DNA of 24,760 nucleotides. It comes from DASVXQ01 sp046727955 (GTDB lineage: Bacteria; Actinomycetota; CALGFH01). A model generated the notes under the pieces. The model did no database searches. It was not told where the DNA came from and saw only the letters and a program-made list of their open reading frames with translations. Each line of letters begins with the position of its first letter. Positions within the stretch are counted from its first letter, which is position 1. This document shows, piece by piece, positions 1-7,090 of this stretch. The DNA lies in contig JBKPDO010000042.1 of assembly GCA_046727955.1 (NCBI GenBank), positions 1 to 24,760 of the forward strand, written 5' to 3'. A program made the position numbers and the translations under genes.

Positions 1-14
1 CGGGCCGGGGCTGT

Positions 15-107
15 TCGATCCTTGGGGGGGGCCCCCGCCCCCCCCCCGGGGCGCGCTTCGCGCGCCCGGGCAGATCGATCCTTGTGGGGGGAGCCCGCTC
101 CCCCCAC
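15..107. repeat. G-run palindromic repeats, two diverged copies
   Basis: Two adjacent copies begin with CGATCCTTG followed by a run of G. The first (15-47) is degenerate: eight G, then runs of C. The second has a perfect 11-bp inverted repeat, GTGGGGGGAGC at 84-94 against its complement at 97-107, with a 2-nt centre. Between them, 49-56 and 60-67 form a GC hairpin (GGGCGCGC, loop TTC). The core GGGGGGAGC/GCTCCCCCC is the same as in the three-copy array at 11488-11646. No gene is apparent in positions 1-264; an open frame extends through here from position 22, but its translation is low-complexity Pro/Ala-rich and the real start is at 265. Confidence 0.75.
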
Positions 108-191
108 GGCCCCCCAAGACCCGGCCCCCTTGCTGCCCACCAGTAGCGGACCGCTCACCGAGGTCGGCAGGCACTTCCCGGGAGGTTGGAA

Positions 192-197
192 TAGGCT
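192..197 (+). promoter_or_regulatory. Putative -10 element for the gene at 265
   Basis: TAGGCT fits the TANNNT pattern of actinobacterial housekeeping promoters and is followed by AC. The same octamer TAGGCTAC recurs in front of ctaC at 705. No good -35 is visible at the usual distance, so this is a weak prediction. Confidence 0.3.
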
Positions 198-210
198 ACC
201 GGGCGACATC

Positions 211-253
211 CGACATCACACACCGACATCACACACCGACATCACACACCGAC
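211..253. repeat. 13-bp tandem repeat (3 full copies)
   Basis: The unit CGACATCACACAC occurs three times without a mismatch (211-223, 224-236, 237-249). A partial CGACATC precedes it at 204-210 and a CGAC follows at 250-253. It lies between the putative -10 at 192 and the ribosome binding site of the gene at 265, so it would form most of the 5' untranslated leader. It is noticeably richer in A than its surroundings. Confidence 0.9.
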
Positions 254-264
254 GAAGGCAGGAC

Positions 265-633
265 ATGGCCCGGTTCCATGAGGTCGAGGGGTTCGTCATC
301 GTTGCCGGTTGGGGAGTGCTGTTCTTCTGGGGGATCGGCCTGTTCCTGTTCAGGCGCGACGCGGGCCGCCTGTACTGGGGGCTGGTGGCGATTCTTCAGG
401 TATTGCTCGGCGTCCAGCTCCTGGCCGGGATCGTGCTGCTGGCCCTCGGCGACCGGCGCGAAGTCCTGCACTACCTCTACGGGGCGGTGCTCCCGGGGAT
501 CGTCCTGGTCGTCTGCCACGTGCTCACGCGCTCGCTGCAGCGGCCGCCCTATCACTTCTTCTTCACCTGGGGGGCGCTGGTCATCTTCGGCCTGACCGCG
601 CGAGCCCTCATGACCGGCCTTGGCGCCGCCTGA
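265..633 (+). CDS. Small four-helix membrane protein upstream of ctaC
   Basis: I do not recognise a family. The 122-residue product has about four hydrophobic segments (roughly residues 8-27, 38-62, 70-87 and 98-118) separated by short Arg-rich loops, and no soluble domain. I chose the ATG at 265 because GAAGGCAGG lies just upstream (254-262) and the hydrophobic pattern begins there. The upstream part of the open frame reads as Pro-rich low complexity. It precedes the cytochrome oxidase genes in the same direction, with a 141-bp gap, so an accessory role in the oxidase is possible but rests only on position. It is not subunit III: it is too short and lacks that family's length and pattern. 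Confidence 0.75.
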   Translation: MARFHEVEGFVIVAGWGVLFFWGIGLFLFRRDAGRLYWGLVAILQVLLGVQLLAGIVLLALGDRREVLHYLYGAVLPGIVLVVCHVLTRSLQRPPYHFFFTWGALVIFGLTARALMTGLGAA

Positions 634-704
634 CCTGCTCCGCTCGAGCCGCCTCGCGCTCGACTCGATGATCCGTAATGCACGCCAGTTTAGGTCGTCG
701 GGAG

Positions 705-710
705 TAGGCT
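705..710 (+). promoter_or_regulatory. Putative -10 element for ctaC
   Basis: TAGGCT lies inside a short inverted repeat, GAGTAG (702-707) and CTACTC (709-714). A longer imperfect one pairs GTCGGG...GTAG (697-707) with CTACCCGAC (716-724). No -35 is recognised. The symmetry could instead be an operator or hairpin. Confidence 0.3.
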
Positions 711-754
711 ACTCGCTACCCGACGCCGCGCTCGTGAAGGAGCCACCGCCTTCC

Positions 755-778
755 ATGACCCCGCCATCGGAACCGTGA
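755..778 (+). CDS. Possible 7-codon upstream ORF coupled to ctaC
   Basis: ATG at 755 opens a seven-codon frame (MTPPSEP) whose TGA at 776-778 overlaps the GTG start of ctaC at 775 as GTGA. A good Shine-Dalgarno, GAAGGAG at 736-742, is 12 nt before this ATG. No comparable site sits just ahead of the ctaC GTG. Translation of ctaC may therefore depend on termination of this mini-ORF. This is inference from layout only. Confidence 0.3.
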   Translation: MTPPSEP

Positions 779-1488
779 AGGCCGGCCGCAGACTCCTCCT
801 CGTTGCGCTGCCCCTGCTGGCCGCCGGCTGCGCGCCCGAGGGCGTGACCACCGAGGGCCGCGCCACCCACGACGCGTACGACATCTTCCTGGTGGCCGCC
901 GCCGTTGTCTTCGGCGTCGTCGCCGTCTGGCTGCTGTGGTCGATCGTCCGCTACCGGCGCAGGGACGACCGGCTCCCGGAGCAGACGCACGGCAACACCC
1001 GGCTGGAGCTGCTGTGGACGGCGATCCCGCTCGGCTTGGTGATCTTCCTGTTCGTGGTGACGATACGGACGCAGAACACGGTCCTCAGCGACCCGCCCTC
1101 GCCGGTCACCATCGACGTCACCGCCTTCCAGTGGAGCTGGCAGTTCGACTACGAGGGCACCGACCGGCAGGTCATCGGCGGGCCCGACAACGTCCCCGAG
1201 ATGGTCGTGCCCGTCGGCGTGCCGATCCACATCCGGCTGCGGTCCGCCGACGTGGTTCACTCCTTCTACGTTCCCCGCGCGCTGTTCAAGCGCCAGGCGA
1301 TTCCCGGTACCGTCAACCAGTTCGACATGAATTTCCAGCGGGTCGGCCTCTATCACGGCCAGTGCGCGCAGTTCTGCGGTGTCTTCCACGACGAGATGCT
1401 GTTCCGCGTCCGAGTGGTGGCTGAGAACGAGTTCCAGCGCTTCATCACCGGCGGCCGCGGCGGCTCGCGAGCCGGCAGCGGGACCTGA
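775..1488 (+). CDS. ctaC: Cytochrome c oxidase subunit II (lipoprotein)
   Basis: This subunit takes electrons from cytochrome c (here probably the QcrC haem domains) at the binuclear CuA centre and passes them to subunit I. The 237-residue product begins with a lipoprotein signal ending LLAAGC (Cys19). Two membrane helices follow at about 35-60 and 80-98, and the rest is the extracytoplasmic cupredoxin domain. The aromatic QWSWQFDY stretch (119-126) and all CuA ligands are present: His162, Cys197, Cys201, His205 and Met208. The start is GTG; no in-frame alternative exists upstream, and the lipobox position supports it. The stop is 29 bp before ctaD, so the two are presumably cotranscribed. 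Confidence 0.96.
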   Translation: MKAGRRLLLVALPLLAAGCAPEGVTTEGRATHDAYDIFLVAAAVVFGVVAVWLLWSIVRYRRRDDRLPEQTHGNTRLELLWTAIPLGLVIFLFVVTIRTQNTVLSDPPSPVTIDVTAFQWSWQFDYEGTDRQVIGGPDNVPEMVVPVGVPIHIRLRSADVVHSFYVPRALFKRQAIPGTVNQFDMNFQRVGLYHGQCAQFCGVFHDEMLFRVRVVAENEFQRFITGGRGGSRAGSGT

Positions 1489-1517
1489 TCAGACCTGACC
1501 AGACGGAGTCGAGGCAC

Positions 1518-3209
1518 ATGGCAACCACCGAGTTCCCAGCTCCCGCCCTGGAGGAGGAGGAGCGGCGCCCGCCAAGAGGTGGGCTGGTCGAGTGGGTCAC
1601 CAGCGTCGACCACAAGAGGATCGGCCTGCTCTACATCTTCACCTCGGTGGCGATCTTCCTGCTGGGGGGGATCTTCGCGCTGCTGGTGCGGCTGGAGCTG
1701 GCCGAGCCCGGGCGGCAGGTGCTGAGCGAGCAGAGCTACAACGAGTTCTTCACCATGCACGGCACGCTGATGCTCTTCCTGTTCGCCGCGCAGGTCTCCA
1801 CCGGGCTCGCCAACTACTTCGTGCCGCTGCAGATCGGCGCCGCCGACGTCGCCTTCCCGCGGCTGAACGCCATGTCGTACTGGCTGTACCTGTTCGGCAG
1901 CCTGATGGTGCTCAGCGGCTTCTTCGTCGCTGGCGGCGCCGCCACGGCCGGCTGGACCGCCTACCCGCCGCTGTCGGGCTCCCAGTTCATCCAGGGCCAC
2001 GGCATGGACCTGTGGACCATGGGCCTGCTGATCGTGGGCGTCGCCGGCATCGCCGGCGCGGTGAACCTGGTGACCACCATCTTCAACCTGCGGGTGCCCG
2101 GCATGACCATGTTCCGGCTGCCGCTGTTCACCTGGGGCGTGCTGGTCACCCAGCTCATGATCCTGTTCGCCTTCCCGCCGCTGACCGGCGCGCTCGCGAT
2201 GCTGTTCATCGAGCGCAACTTCGGCGGCTCCTTCTTCGACCCGACGGTTGGCGGCAGCCCGGTCCTGTACCAGCACATCTTCTGGTTCTTCGGCCACCCA
2301 GAGGTCTACATCGTCATCTTCCCCGGCTTCGGGATCATCTCCGAGGTGATCCCGGTGTTCGCGCGCAAGCCGATCTTCGGCTACCGCAGCATGGTGTTCG
2401 CCTTCTTCGCCATCTTCTCGCTGTCGTTCGGCGTGTGGGCGCACCACATGTTCACCACCGGCCAGGTCTATCTGCCGTGGTTCTCGCTGATGTCGTTCCT
2501 GATCGCGGTGCCCACCGGCATCAAAGTCTGGAACTGGCTGGCCACCATGTGGCGCGGGTCGATCACCTTCACCGTGGCGATGCTGAACGCGCTCGCCTTC
2601 ATCGCGGTGTTCGTCATCGGCGGCATCACCGGGGTGTTCGTGGCCTCGCCGCCGATCGACTTCGCCGTCAACGACACCTATTACGTGGTGGCGCACTTCC
2701 ACTACGTGATGGCGATGGCGCTGCTGTTCGCGCTGTTCGCGGGCGCCTACTTCTGGTTCCCCAAGATCACCGGGCGCTTCCTGGACGAGCGGCTCGGCAA
2801 GATCCAGTTCTGGCTGCTGTTCATCGGCGTCAACCTGACCTTCTTCCCGCAGTTCCTGCTCGGCCTGCGCGGGATGCCGCGGCGCATCGCCGACTACCGG
2901 ACGGACCTCGGCTGGACCGGGCTCAACCGGCTGTCCACGCTGGGCGGGTTCCTCGTGGCGCTGGCGATACTGGCGTTCCTGTGGAATGTGGTCGTCTCGC
3001 TGCGGCGCGGCCGGCCAGCCAGCAGCGACCCTTGGGAGGGCAACAGCCTGGAGTGGGTCACCACCTCGCCGCCGCCGCACCACAATTTCCACCAGATCCC
3101 GCAGATCATCTCTGAGCGGCCGGCCTTCGACCTGCGCCACGGCAGGGTCGAGGTGGCCGCGGTCACCCCCCCGGACCATCCCTACGACTACCGGCGAGGC
3201 CAGCCATGA
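1518..3209 (+). CDS. ctaD: Cytochrome c oxidase subunit I (aa3 type)
   Basis: This is the catalytic subunit of the haem-copper oxidase, reducing oxygen to water and pumping protons. The 563-residue length is normal for a stand-alone subunit I with 12 helices. Visible ligands are His81 (low-spin haem, in MHGTLM), His260 with Tyr264 in GHPEVY (CuB and the cross-linked tyrosine), His309-His310 (CuB), and His393 and His395 in HFHYV (the two haems). Glu262 of GHPEVY marks the A1 subtype with a D-type proton channel. The start is ATG with GGAG about 10 bases ahead. Its TGA overlaps the next ATG as ATGA, implying translational coupling to subunit IV. Confidence 0.97.
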   Translation: MATTEFPAPALEEEERRPPRGGLVEWVTSVDHKRIGLLYIFTSVAIFLLGGIFALLVRLELAEPGRQVLSEQSYNEFFTMHGTLMLFLFAAQVSTGLANYFVPLQIGAADVAFPRLNAMSYWLYLFGSLMVLSGFFVAGGAATAGWTAYPPLSGSQFIQGHGMDLWTMGLLIVGVAGIAGAVNLVTTIFNLRVPGMTMFRLPLFTWGVLVTQLMILFAFPPLTGALAMLFIERNFGGSFFDPTVGGSPVLYQHIFWFFGHPEVYIVIFPGFGIISEVIPVFARKPIFGYRSMVFAFFAIFSLSFGVWAHHMFTTGQVYLPWFSLMSFLIAVPTGIKVWNWLATMWRGSITFTVAMLNALAFIAVFVIGGITGVFVASPPIDFAVNDTYYVVAHFHYVMAMALLFALFAGAYFWFPKITGRFLDERLGKIQFWLLFIGVNLTFFPQFLLGLRGMPRRIADYRTDLGWTGLNRLSTLGGFLVALAILAFLWNVVVSLRRGRPASSDPWEGNSLEWVTTSPPPHHNFHQIPQIISERPAFDLRHGRVEVAAVTPPDHPYDYRRGQP

Positions 3210-3757
3210 GCGACGACGCCGCGGTGCTGCTGCGCATCTCGGTGTTCGGCCTGGTGGCCGGCGCCGTCTACTGGTTCCTGAGCTACGAGTGGCTCGGCAC
3301 CGTGGCGCTGCTGCTGCTCGGCGCCGGGCCGGGCTTCGCCGCCCTGTTCATGCTGCGGCACCCTGGGCAGGATGCTCCCGAGGGGGAGTCGCGGCGGGAG
3401 ACGCTGCGCCGCCTCGCCGGCGTGCCGAGCGTCGACCCGCCGGGGCCGAAATCGCTGGCGGGCGAGGACCTCGCGGTGCTGCCGGCGGCGTCGATCTGGC
3501 CGTTCGCCGCCTCCTTTGGGCTGGCGATCGCGCTGTCCGGGCTGGTCTTCGGACTCTGGCTGGTCATCCTCGGACTTGGCGTGGCGCTGTATTCGGGCTG
3601 GGGCTGGGTCGCCGCGATCGTGCGCGAGACCCGCTACGGCCACGACCAGCCCACCGACCAGCCCGAGGAGGCCGCGCGCGAGCCCACCGAGCCTGGTCCG
3701 CCGACCGAGCCTGGTCCGCCGACCGAGCCCGGCGAGGAAGCCGTGCGTCGCGGCTGA
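3206..3757 (+). CDS. ctaF: Cytochrome c oxidase subunit IV, actinobacterial type
   Basis: This is a 183-residue membrane protein coupled to ctaD by a 4-base overlap. Two hydrophobic stretches at the N-terminus (about 8-25 and 30-48) are followed by a hydrophilic linker. A second hydrophobic pair starts WPFAASFGLAIALSGL (about 97-132) and ends in the GWGWVAAIVRETRYG segment typical of actinobacterial subunit IV. The family stabilises the aa3 oxidase and has no catalytic residues. The C-terminal tail (about 150-183) is Glu/Pro-rich, acidic and repetitive. Assignment rests on position plus the C-terminal helix pair; the N-terminal half is less typical. It ends 30 bp from the convergent qcrB. Confidence 0.8.
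   Translation: MSDDAAVLLRISVFGLVAGAVYWFLSYEWLGTVALLLLGAGPGFAALFMLRHPGQDAPEGESRRETLRRLAGVPSVDPPGPKSLAGEDLAVLPAASIWPFAASFGLAIALSGLVFGLWLVILGLGVALYSGWGWVAAIVRETRYGHDQPTDQPEEAAREPTEPGPPTEPGPPTEPGEEAVRRG
3686..3730. repeat. 18-bp in-frame tandem repeat in ctaF tail
   Basis: ACCGAGCCTGGTCCGCCG occurs at 3686-3703 and 3704-3721, with a partial third copy at 3722-3730. It encodes repeats of TEPGPP in the disordered C-terminus of subunit IV and probably varies in copy number between strains. Confidence 0.85.
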
Positions 3758-3787
3758 CCGGCTGACGCCATCGGTCCGTGCGGGTCG

Positions 3788-5260
3788 TCACTCTTCGGTG
3801 GCGGGGTTGGTAGGGTCGAGGGGGATCGTCTCGTAGTCGCCGCTGGCGGTGCGGCGCAGGCGCAGGCCGGCGTTGGCCTCGGCCGGATGGATCCTGGTCG
3901 CCCGCAGCGAGCGGCAGGTCCAGTAGGTGACCAGCCAGGCGACCGCCGGCGCGATGAAGAACGAGTACTGCAGGACACGGGTGACCGTCTCCACCGGCAC
4001 GTTCAGCAGCACCGCCAGGATGTCGTTGCCGCCCTCCAGGAACGGGATGAAGAACAGCAGCAGCCCTGCCACGCCGGTGGCGGTCCGGGCGGGCGCGTCG
4101 CGGGGCCGGTCGAGCAGGTGGTGCTCGCCGCGGTCCCTGGTGAAGCGCCGCTCGATCCACGGCCACAGCGTGAGGACGCCGAAGGCGATGCCCGGGAACA
4201 GGATCGCCGGCCAGAAGAGCTCCGAGACGGTGTAGCCGAAGATCTTGAAGCTCCACGGGCCGCCCAGGCGCAGCAGGCCGTCCGCCCAGGCCAGGTACCA
4301 GTCGGGCTGCGCCGGCGAGCTGACGTTGGCGGGGTTGTAGGGCCCGTATTGCCAGACCGGGTTGATCTGCGCCAGGCCGCCGAGCCCGGCCAGCACCGCG
4401 GCGCACATCAGCTGCACGGTGACCGATTTGAAGACCGCCTGTGGCCAGAACCGCTTGCCGACCACGTTGCGCTCGGTGCGCCCGGGACCCGGGAACTGTG
4501 TGTGCTTCTGCAGCACCAGGATGAAGATGTGCACCCCGACAAGGGCGAGCAGCAGCGCCGGGATCAGCATGATGTGGAACACGAAAAAGCGCGAGATCAG
4601 GTCAGGGGGCGGGAACTCGCCGCCGAACAGCAGGTAGGCGACCCAGGTGCCGATGACCGGGATGGCGAGCACGACCGAGTAGGTGATCCGCAGGCCCGCG
4701 CCGGACAGCAGGTCGTCGGGAAGCGAATAGCCGGTGAGCCCCTCGGCCATCGCCAGTATCAGCATCACCACCCCGATGACGTAGTTCACCTCCCGCGGCC
4801 GGCGGAAGGCGCCGGTGAAGAAGATGCGGCACAGGTGGATGACGATCGCGGCGACGAACACCAGCGCCGCCCAGTGGTGGGTCTGCCGCATTACCAGGCC
4901 GGCCCTGACCTCGAAGGAGAGTCGCATGGTCGAGTTGAAGGCCGCCGAGACCTGCGTGCCCTTGAGCGGGGTGTAGGGGCCTTGGTAGGTGACCTCGCGT
5001 GTGTCGGGGGTGAAGAAGAAGGTCAGGAACACCCCGGTGAAGATGAGCACCACCAGTGTGAACAGGGCGATCTCGCCGAGCAGGAAGGACCAGTGGTCCG
5101 GGTAGACCTTGCGCAAGGTCTTGCGCGCGAAGGTGGTCGTGCCCAGGCGCTCGTCGAGCCAGCGCTCGGTGCGCTCGAAGCGGTCGATGGCCCCCTGCTC
5201 GAGCCCGCGGTGCTCGTGCTCGTGCCGGTCGTCCCCACCCGGCCGCCGCAGTATCCTCAC
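3788..5260 (-). CDS. qcrB: Menaquinol:cytochrome c reductase, cytochrome b subunit
   Basis: This subunit binds two b haems and holds the quinol-oxidation and quinone-reduction sites of the bcc complex. The 490-residue product has a hydrophilic N-terminus of about 55 residues, eight or nine helices, and the long C-terminal extension usual in Actinobacteria. Haem ligands are His128 and His142 in helix B, and His229 and His244 in helix D (14 residues between the latter, as in b6f-type proteins). The Qo-site motif is PDWY at 319-322. The start is GTG, overlapping the qcrA stop as GTGA, with GGAG six bases upstream inside qcrA. It is the last gene of qcrCAB. Confidence 0.96.
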   Translation of the reverse strand: MRILRRPGGDDRHEHEHRGLEQGAIDRFERTERWLDERLGTTTFARKTLRKVYPDHWSFLLGEIALFTLVVLIFTGVFLTFFFTPDTREVTYQGPYTPLKGTQVSAAFNSTMRLSFEVRAGLVMRQTHHWAALVFVAAIVIHLCRIFFTGAFRRPREVNYVIGVVMLILAMAEGLTGYSLPDDLLSGAGLRITYSVVLAIPVIGTWVAYLLFGGEFPPPDLISRFFVFHIMLIPALLLALVGVHIFILVLQKHTQFPGPGRTERNVVGKRFWPQAVFKSVTVQLMCAAVLAGLGGLAQINPVWQYGPYNPANVSSPAQPDWYLAWADGLLRLGGPWSFKIFGYTVSELFWPAILFPGIAFGVLTLWPWIERRFTRDRGEHHLLDRPRDAPARTATGVAGLLLFFIPFLEGGNDILAVLLNVPVETVTRVLQYSFFIAPAVAWLVTYWTCRSLRATRIHPAEANAGLRLRRTASGDYETIPLDPTNPATEE

Positions 5261-6162
5261 GACTTGCTCCGATCCCAGAAGGCCGGGCCGACCGGCTCGT
5301 AGAAGTCACCGAGGGCCACCAGGAAGCCCGCCTCGTCCACGCCCAGCGGGAGCTGCGGCAGCGGCCGGGCCGCCGGCCCGAAGAAGGGCTTGGCGCCGTC
5401 TGGCACGTCGAACTGCGACTGGTGGCAGGGGCACAGCAGGGTGCGGGTCTGCGCCCGGTACAGGCCCACCGGGCAGCCCGCGTGCGTGCACAGCTTCGAA
5501 TAGGCCACGTGGGTGCGCCCGGGGCACGCCGCCATCCGCTCGGGCGGCAGCGCGAGCACCCCCTTGGGCAGCCGGATCAGCAGCGCCTGGGAGTCGGCGC
5601 GGCCGACCTCGAACTGCGGGTACACGGTGAGGAAGCCATCCTCCGGCAGGGAGTCCAGACTGAGCGAGTTGCCGTTCTCGTCGACCACCCGCAGGCCACG
5701 GCGCCAGCCCGTCTCCTTCAGCGACCGCCCGGGGGCGGGCCCGAGCGAGAGCACCGGCAGGAGCAGAGCGAGGCCGACCGCGGTGGCCGCGCCCGCGAGC
5801 GCGCGCAGCAGTAGCGAGCGGCGCCGGATGACCGGACCGACCTCTTCACCGAGCGCCTCCTCGAAGGCCTCCTCGGCGCCCGGCCTGGAGGCCAGCTCGT
5901 GGCGCTCCTCGACCGCCTGCTTGGCCGAGAGCAGCTTCAAGCCCCACAGCCCGATGCCGATGCCGAGGCCGCCAAGCGACAGTGCCCACAGCACCCCTTC
6001 GAGCTGGGTCTGGCCGCCCAGGAAATAGAGAACGAACAGCCCGACGCCGGCGGCGCCGGTAACGGCGAAGCAGACCGTGATCATCCGCTCGGCGCGGCGC
6101 TGCTCAGCAGTCAGCGCCGAGGCATCCCCGCGGCCGCCCGCTTCCCGCTGCTCGCTGTCCAC
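5257..6162 (-). CDS. qcrA: Menaquinol:cytochrome c reductase, Rieske iron-sulfur subunit
   Basis: This is the 2Fe-2S subunit that takes the first electron from menaquinol. The 301-residue protein has three predicted helices (about 28-48, 57-77 and 118-138), as in actinobacterial Rieske proteins, rather than one. RRRSLLLRAL at 113-122, just before the third helix, resembles a Tat twin-arginine signal; Tat-dependent insertion of the third helix is known for actinobacterial QcrA. The cluster motifs are C225-T-H227-A-G-C230 and C244-P-C246-H247, which include both cluster ligand pairs and the disulfide cysteines. The start is GTG. The gene follows qcrC after 46 bp and overlaps qcrB by 4 bases. 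Confidence 0.96.
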   Translation of the reverse strand: MDSEQREAGGRGDASALTAEQRRAERMITVCFAVTGAAGVGLFVLYFLGGQTQLEGVLWALSLGGLGIGIGLWGLKLLSAKQAVEERHELASRPGAEEAFEEALGEEVGPVIRRRSLLLRALAGAATAVGLALLLPVLSLGPAPGRSLKETGWRRGLRVVDENGNSLSLDSLPEDGFLTVYPQFEVGRADSQALLIRLPKGVLALPPERMAACPGRTHVAYSKLCTHAGCPVGLYRAQTRTLLCPCHQSQFDVPDGAKPFFGPAARPLPQLPLGVDEAGFLVALGDFYEPVGPAFWDRSKS

Positions 6163-6208
6163 GCTCTCGCCACGCTCCCTTTGCCGGGCCGCCAGGTCGT
6201 CCTACTGC

Positions 6209-7000
6209 CTACTGCCGGGTGCCGAGCCAGCGCACCACCAGCACCAGCAGGCCGAGGCCGATCACCCAGGCGACGAAGCCCTCCGGCACCGGTCCCTTGC
6301 CGCCGATCGGGGCGCCGCCGCGGTTGAACCTATCCCTGTTCAGGGCCTCGACATAGGCCGCGATGTCGTTGACCCGCTGAATGGTGGTGGGGTTGGTCGG
6401 GTCGTAGTCCGCGAGGCCGCCGCCGGGTGGCATCTGGCCGGGGCCGATCTTGATGGCCTCGGCGACATCGAGCGGCGACACCCCCAGCATGGTCGGGGCG
6501 ATGTTGGCGCCGCCGAGCGCCGACCCGGCGCCGTTCATGCCGTGACACGCCGCGCACGCCTGCGCATAGAGCCGCTGGCCGCGGGTCAGAACACCGTTGG
6601 CGGCGTCCACCGCCGGGATCAGTGTGTCGCCGACCGCCTTGCCGACGTAGCTGACCAGCGCGCGGGTCTCGGCCTCGGTGAAATGCGACCTGCCCCGCTG
6701 GATCGCCGGGCCCTTGGTCGAGTGCCAGGGCATGCGCCCGGTGCGTACCGCCCAGTCGACCGCGGCCGCCCCGCCAACGTCTCTGAGCGAGGGAACCGTC
6801 GAGTACAGCGACGGGCCATTTGGGTCGGGCCCGTGGCAGGCGGCGCACGACTGCAGGTAGATACCCCGCCCGCGCTGCTGCTGGGCGTCCTGGCCGGCCG
6901 CCGCCTGTGCCCGCACGCCGGAGTGCGCGCCCGAGGTGGCCGGCACGAGCAGGAGGGCGAGCACAGCGATCCCGGCGAAGAGGATCATGGTCCTGCGCAC
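6209..7000 (-). CDS. qcrC: Menaquinol:cytochrome c reductase, dihaem cytochrome c subunit
   Basis: QcrC carries two c-type haems and replaces a soluble cytochrome c, linking the bcc complex directly to the aa3 oxidase as a supercomplex. From the GTG at 7000 the product has 263 residues: a signal/anchor helix (about 5-24), CAACH at 52-56 with a candidate Met90 axial ligand, CAACH at 149-153, a later MPPGG, and a C-terminal membrane helix in the last 25 residues. I chose this GTG because AGGAAGGAG at 7015-7007 lies six bases upstream and the signal peptide follows directly. The frame stays open to an ATG at 7078, which lacks a comparable ribosome binding site. First gene of qcrCAB. ctaE, often upstream in Actinobacteria, is not here. 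Confidence 0.94.
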   Translation of the reverse strand: MRRTMILFAGIAVLALLLVPATSGAHSGVRAQAAAGQDAQQQRGRGIYLQSCAACHGPDPNGPSLYSTVPSLRDVGGAAAVDWAVRTGRMPWHSTKGPAIQRGRSHFTEAETRALVSYVGKAVGDTLIPAVDAANGVLTRGQRLYAQACAACHGMNGAGSALGGANIAPTMLGVSPLDVAEAIKIGPGQMPPGGGLADYDPTNPTTIQRVNDIAAYVEALNRDRFNRGGAPIGGKGPVPEGFVAWVIGLGLLVLVVRWLGTRQ

Positions 7001-7040
7001 GCGGCACTCCTTCCTCGCCAGGGGCGGGTAGGTCGGCACC

Positions 7041-7069
7041 ATGCTAAGTAGGGGTGAGCGACCAGGCAA
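7041..7069 (-). promoter_or_regulatory. Predicted promoter of qcrCAB
   Basis: On the minus strand TTGCCT (7069-7064) is followed after 17 bases by TAGCAT (7046-7041). This fits a sigma-70 housekeeping promoter, and transcription would start near 7034, about 35 bases before the qcrC GTG. The divergent kynA gene starts at 7091, so control regions may overlap. Confidence 0.5.
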
Positions 7070-7090
7070 CCGGAGCATGAGGGATTGGCA

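Noticed and set aside
22..264. N-terminal extension of the gene at 265 starting at position 22
   Set aside because: The extension translates G-run and tandem repeats into Pro/Ala-rich sequence, while 265 has a good ribosome binding site and begins the hydrophobic pattern.
1353..3179. Long open frame of 608 codons on the minus strand
   Set aside because: It is antisense to ctaC/ctaD, whose motifs are complete. Its translation is Glu/Gln/His/Arg-rich low complexity, typical of antisense frames in GC-rich DNA.
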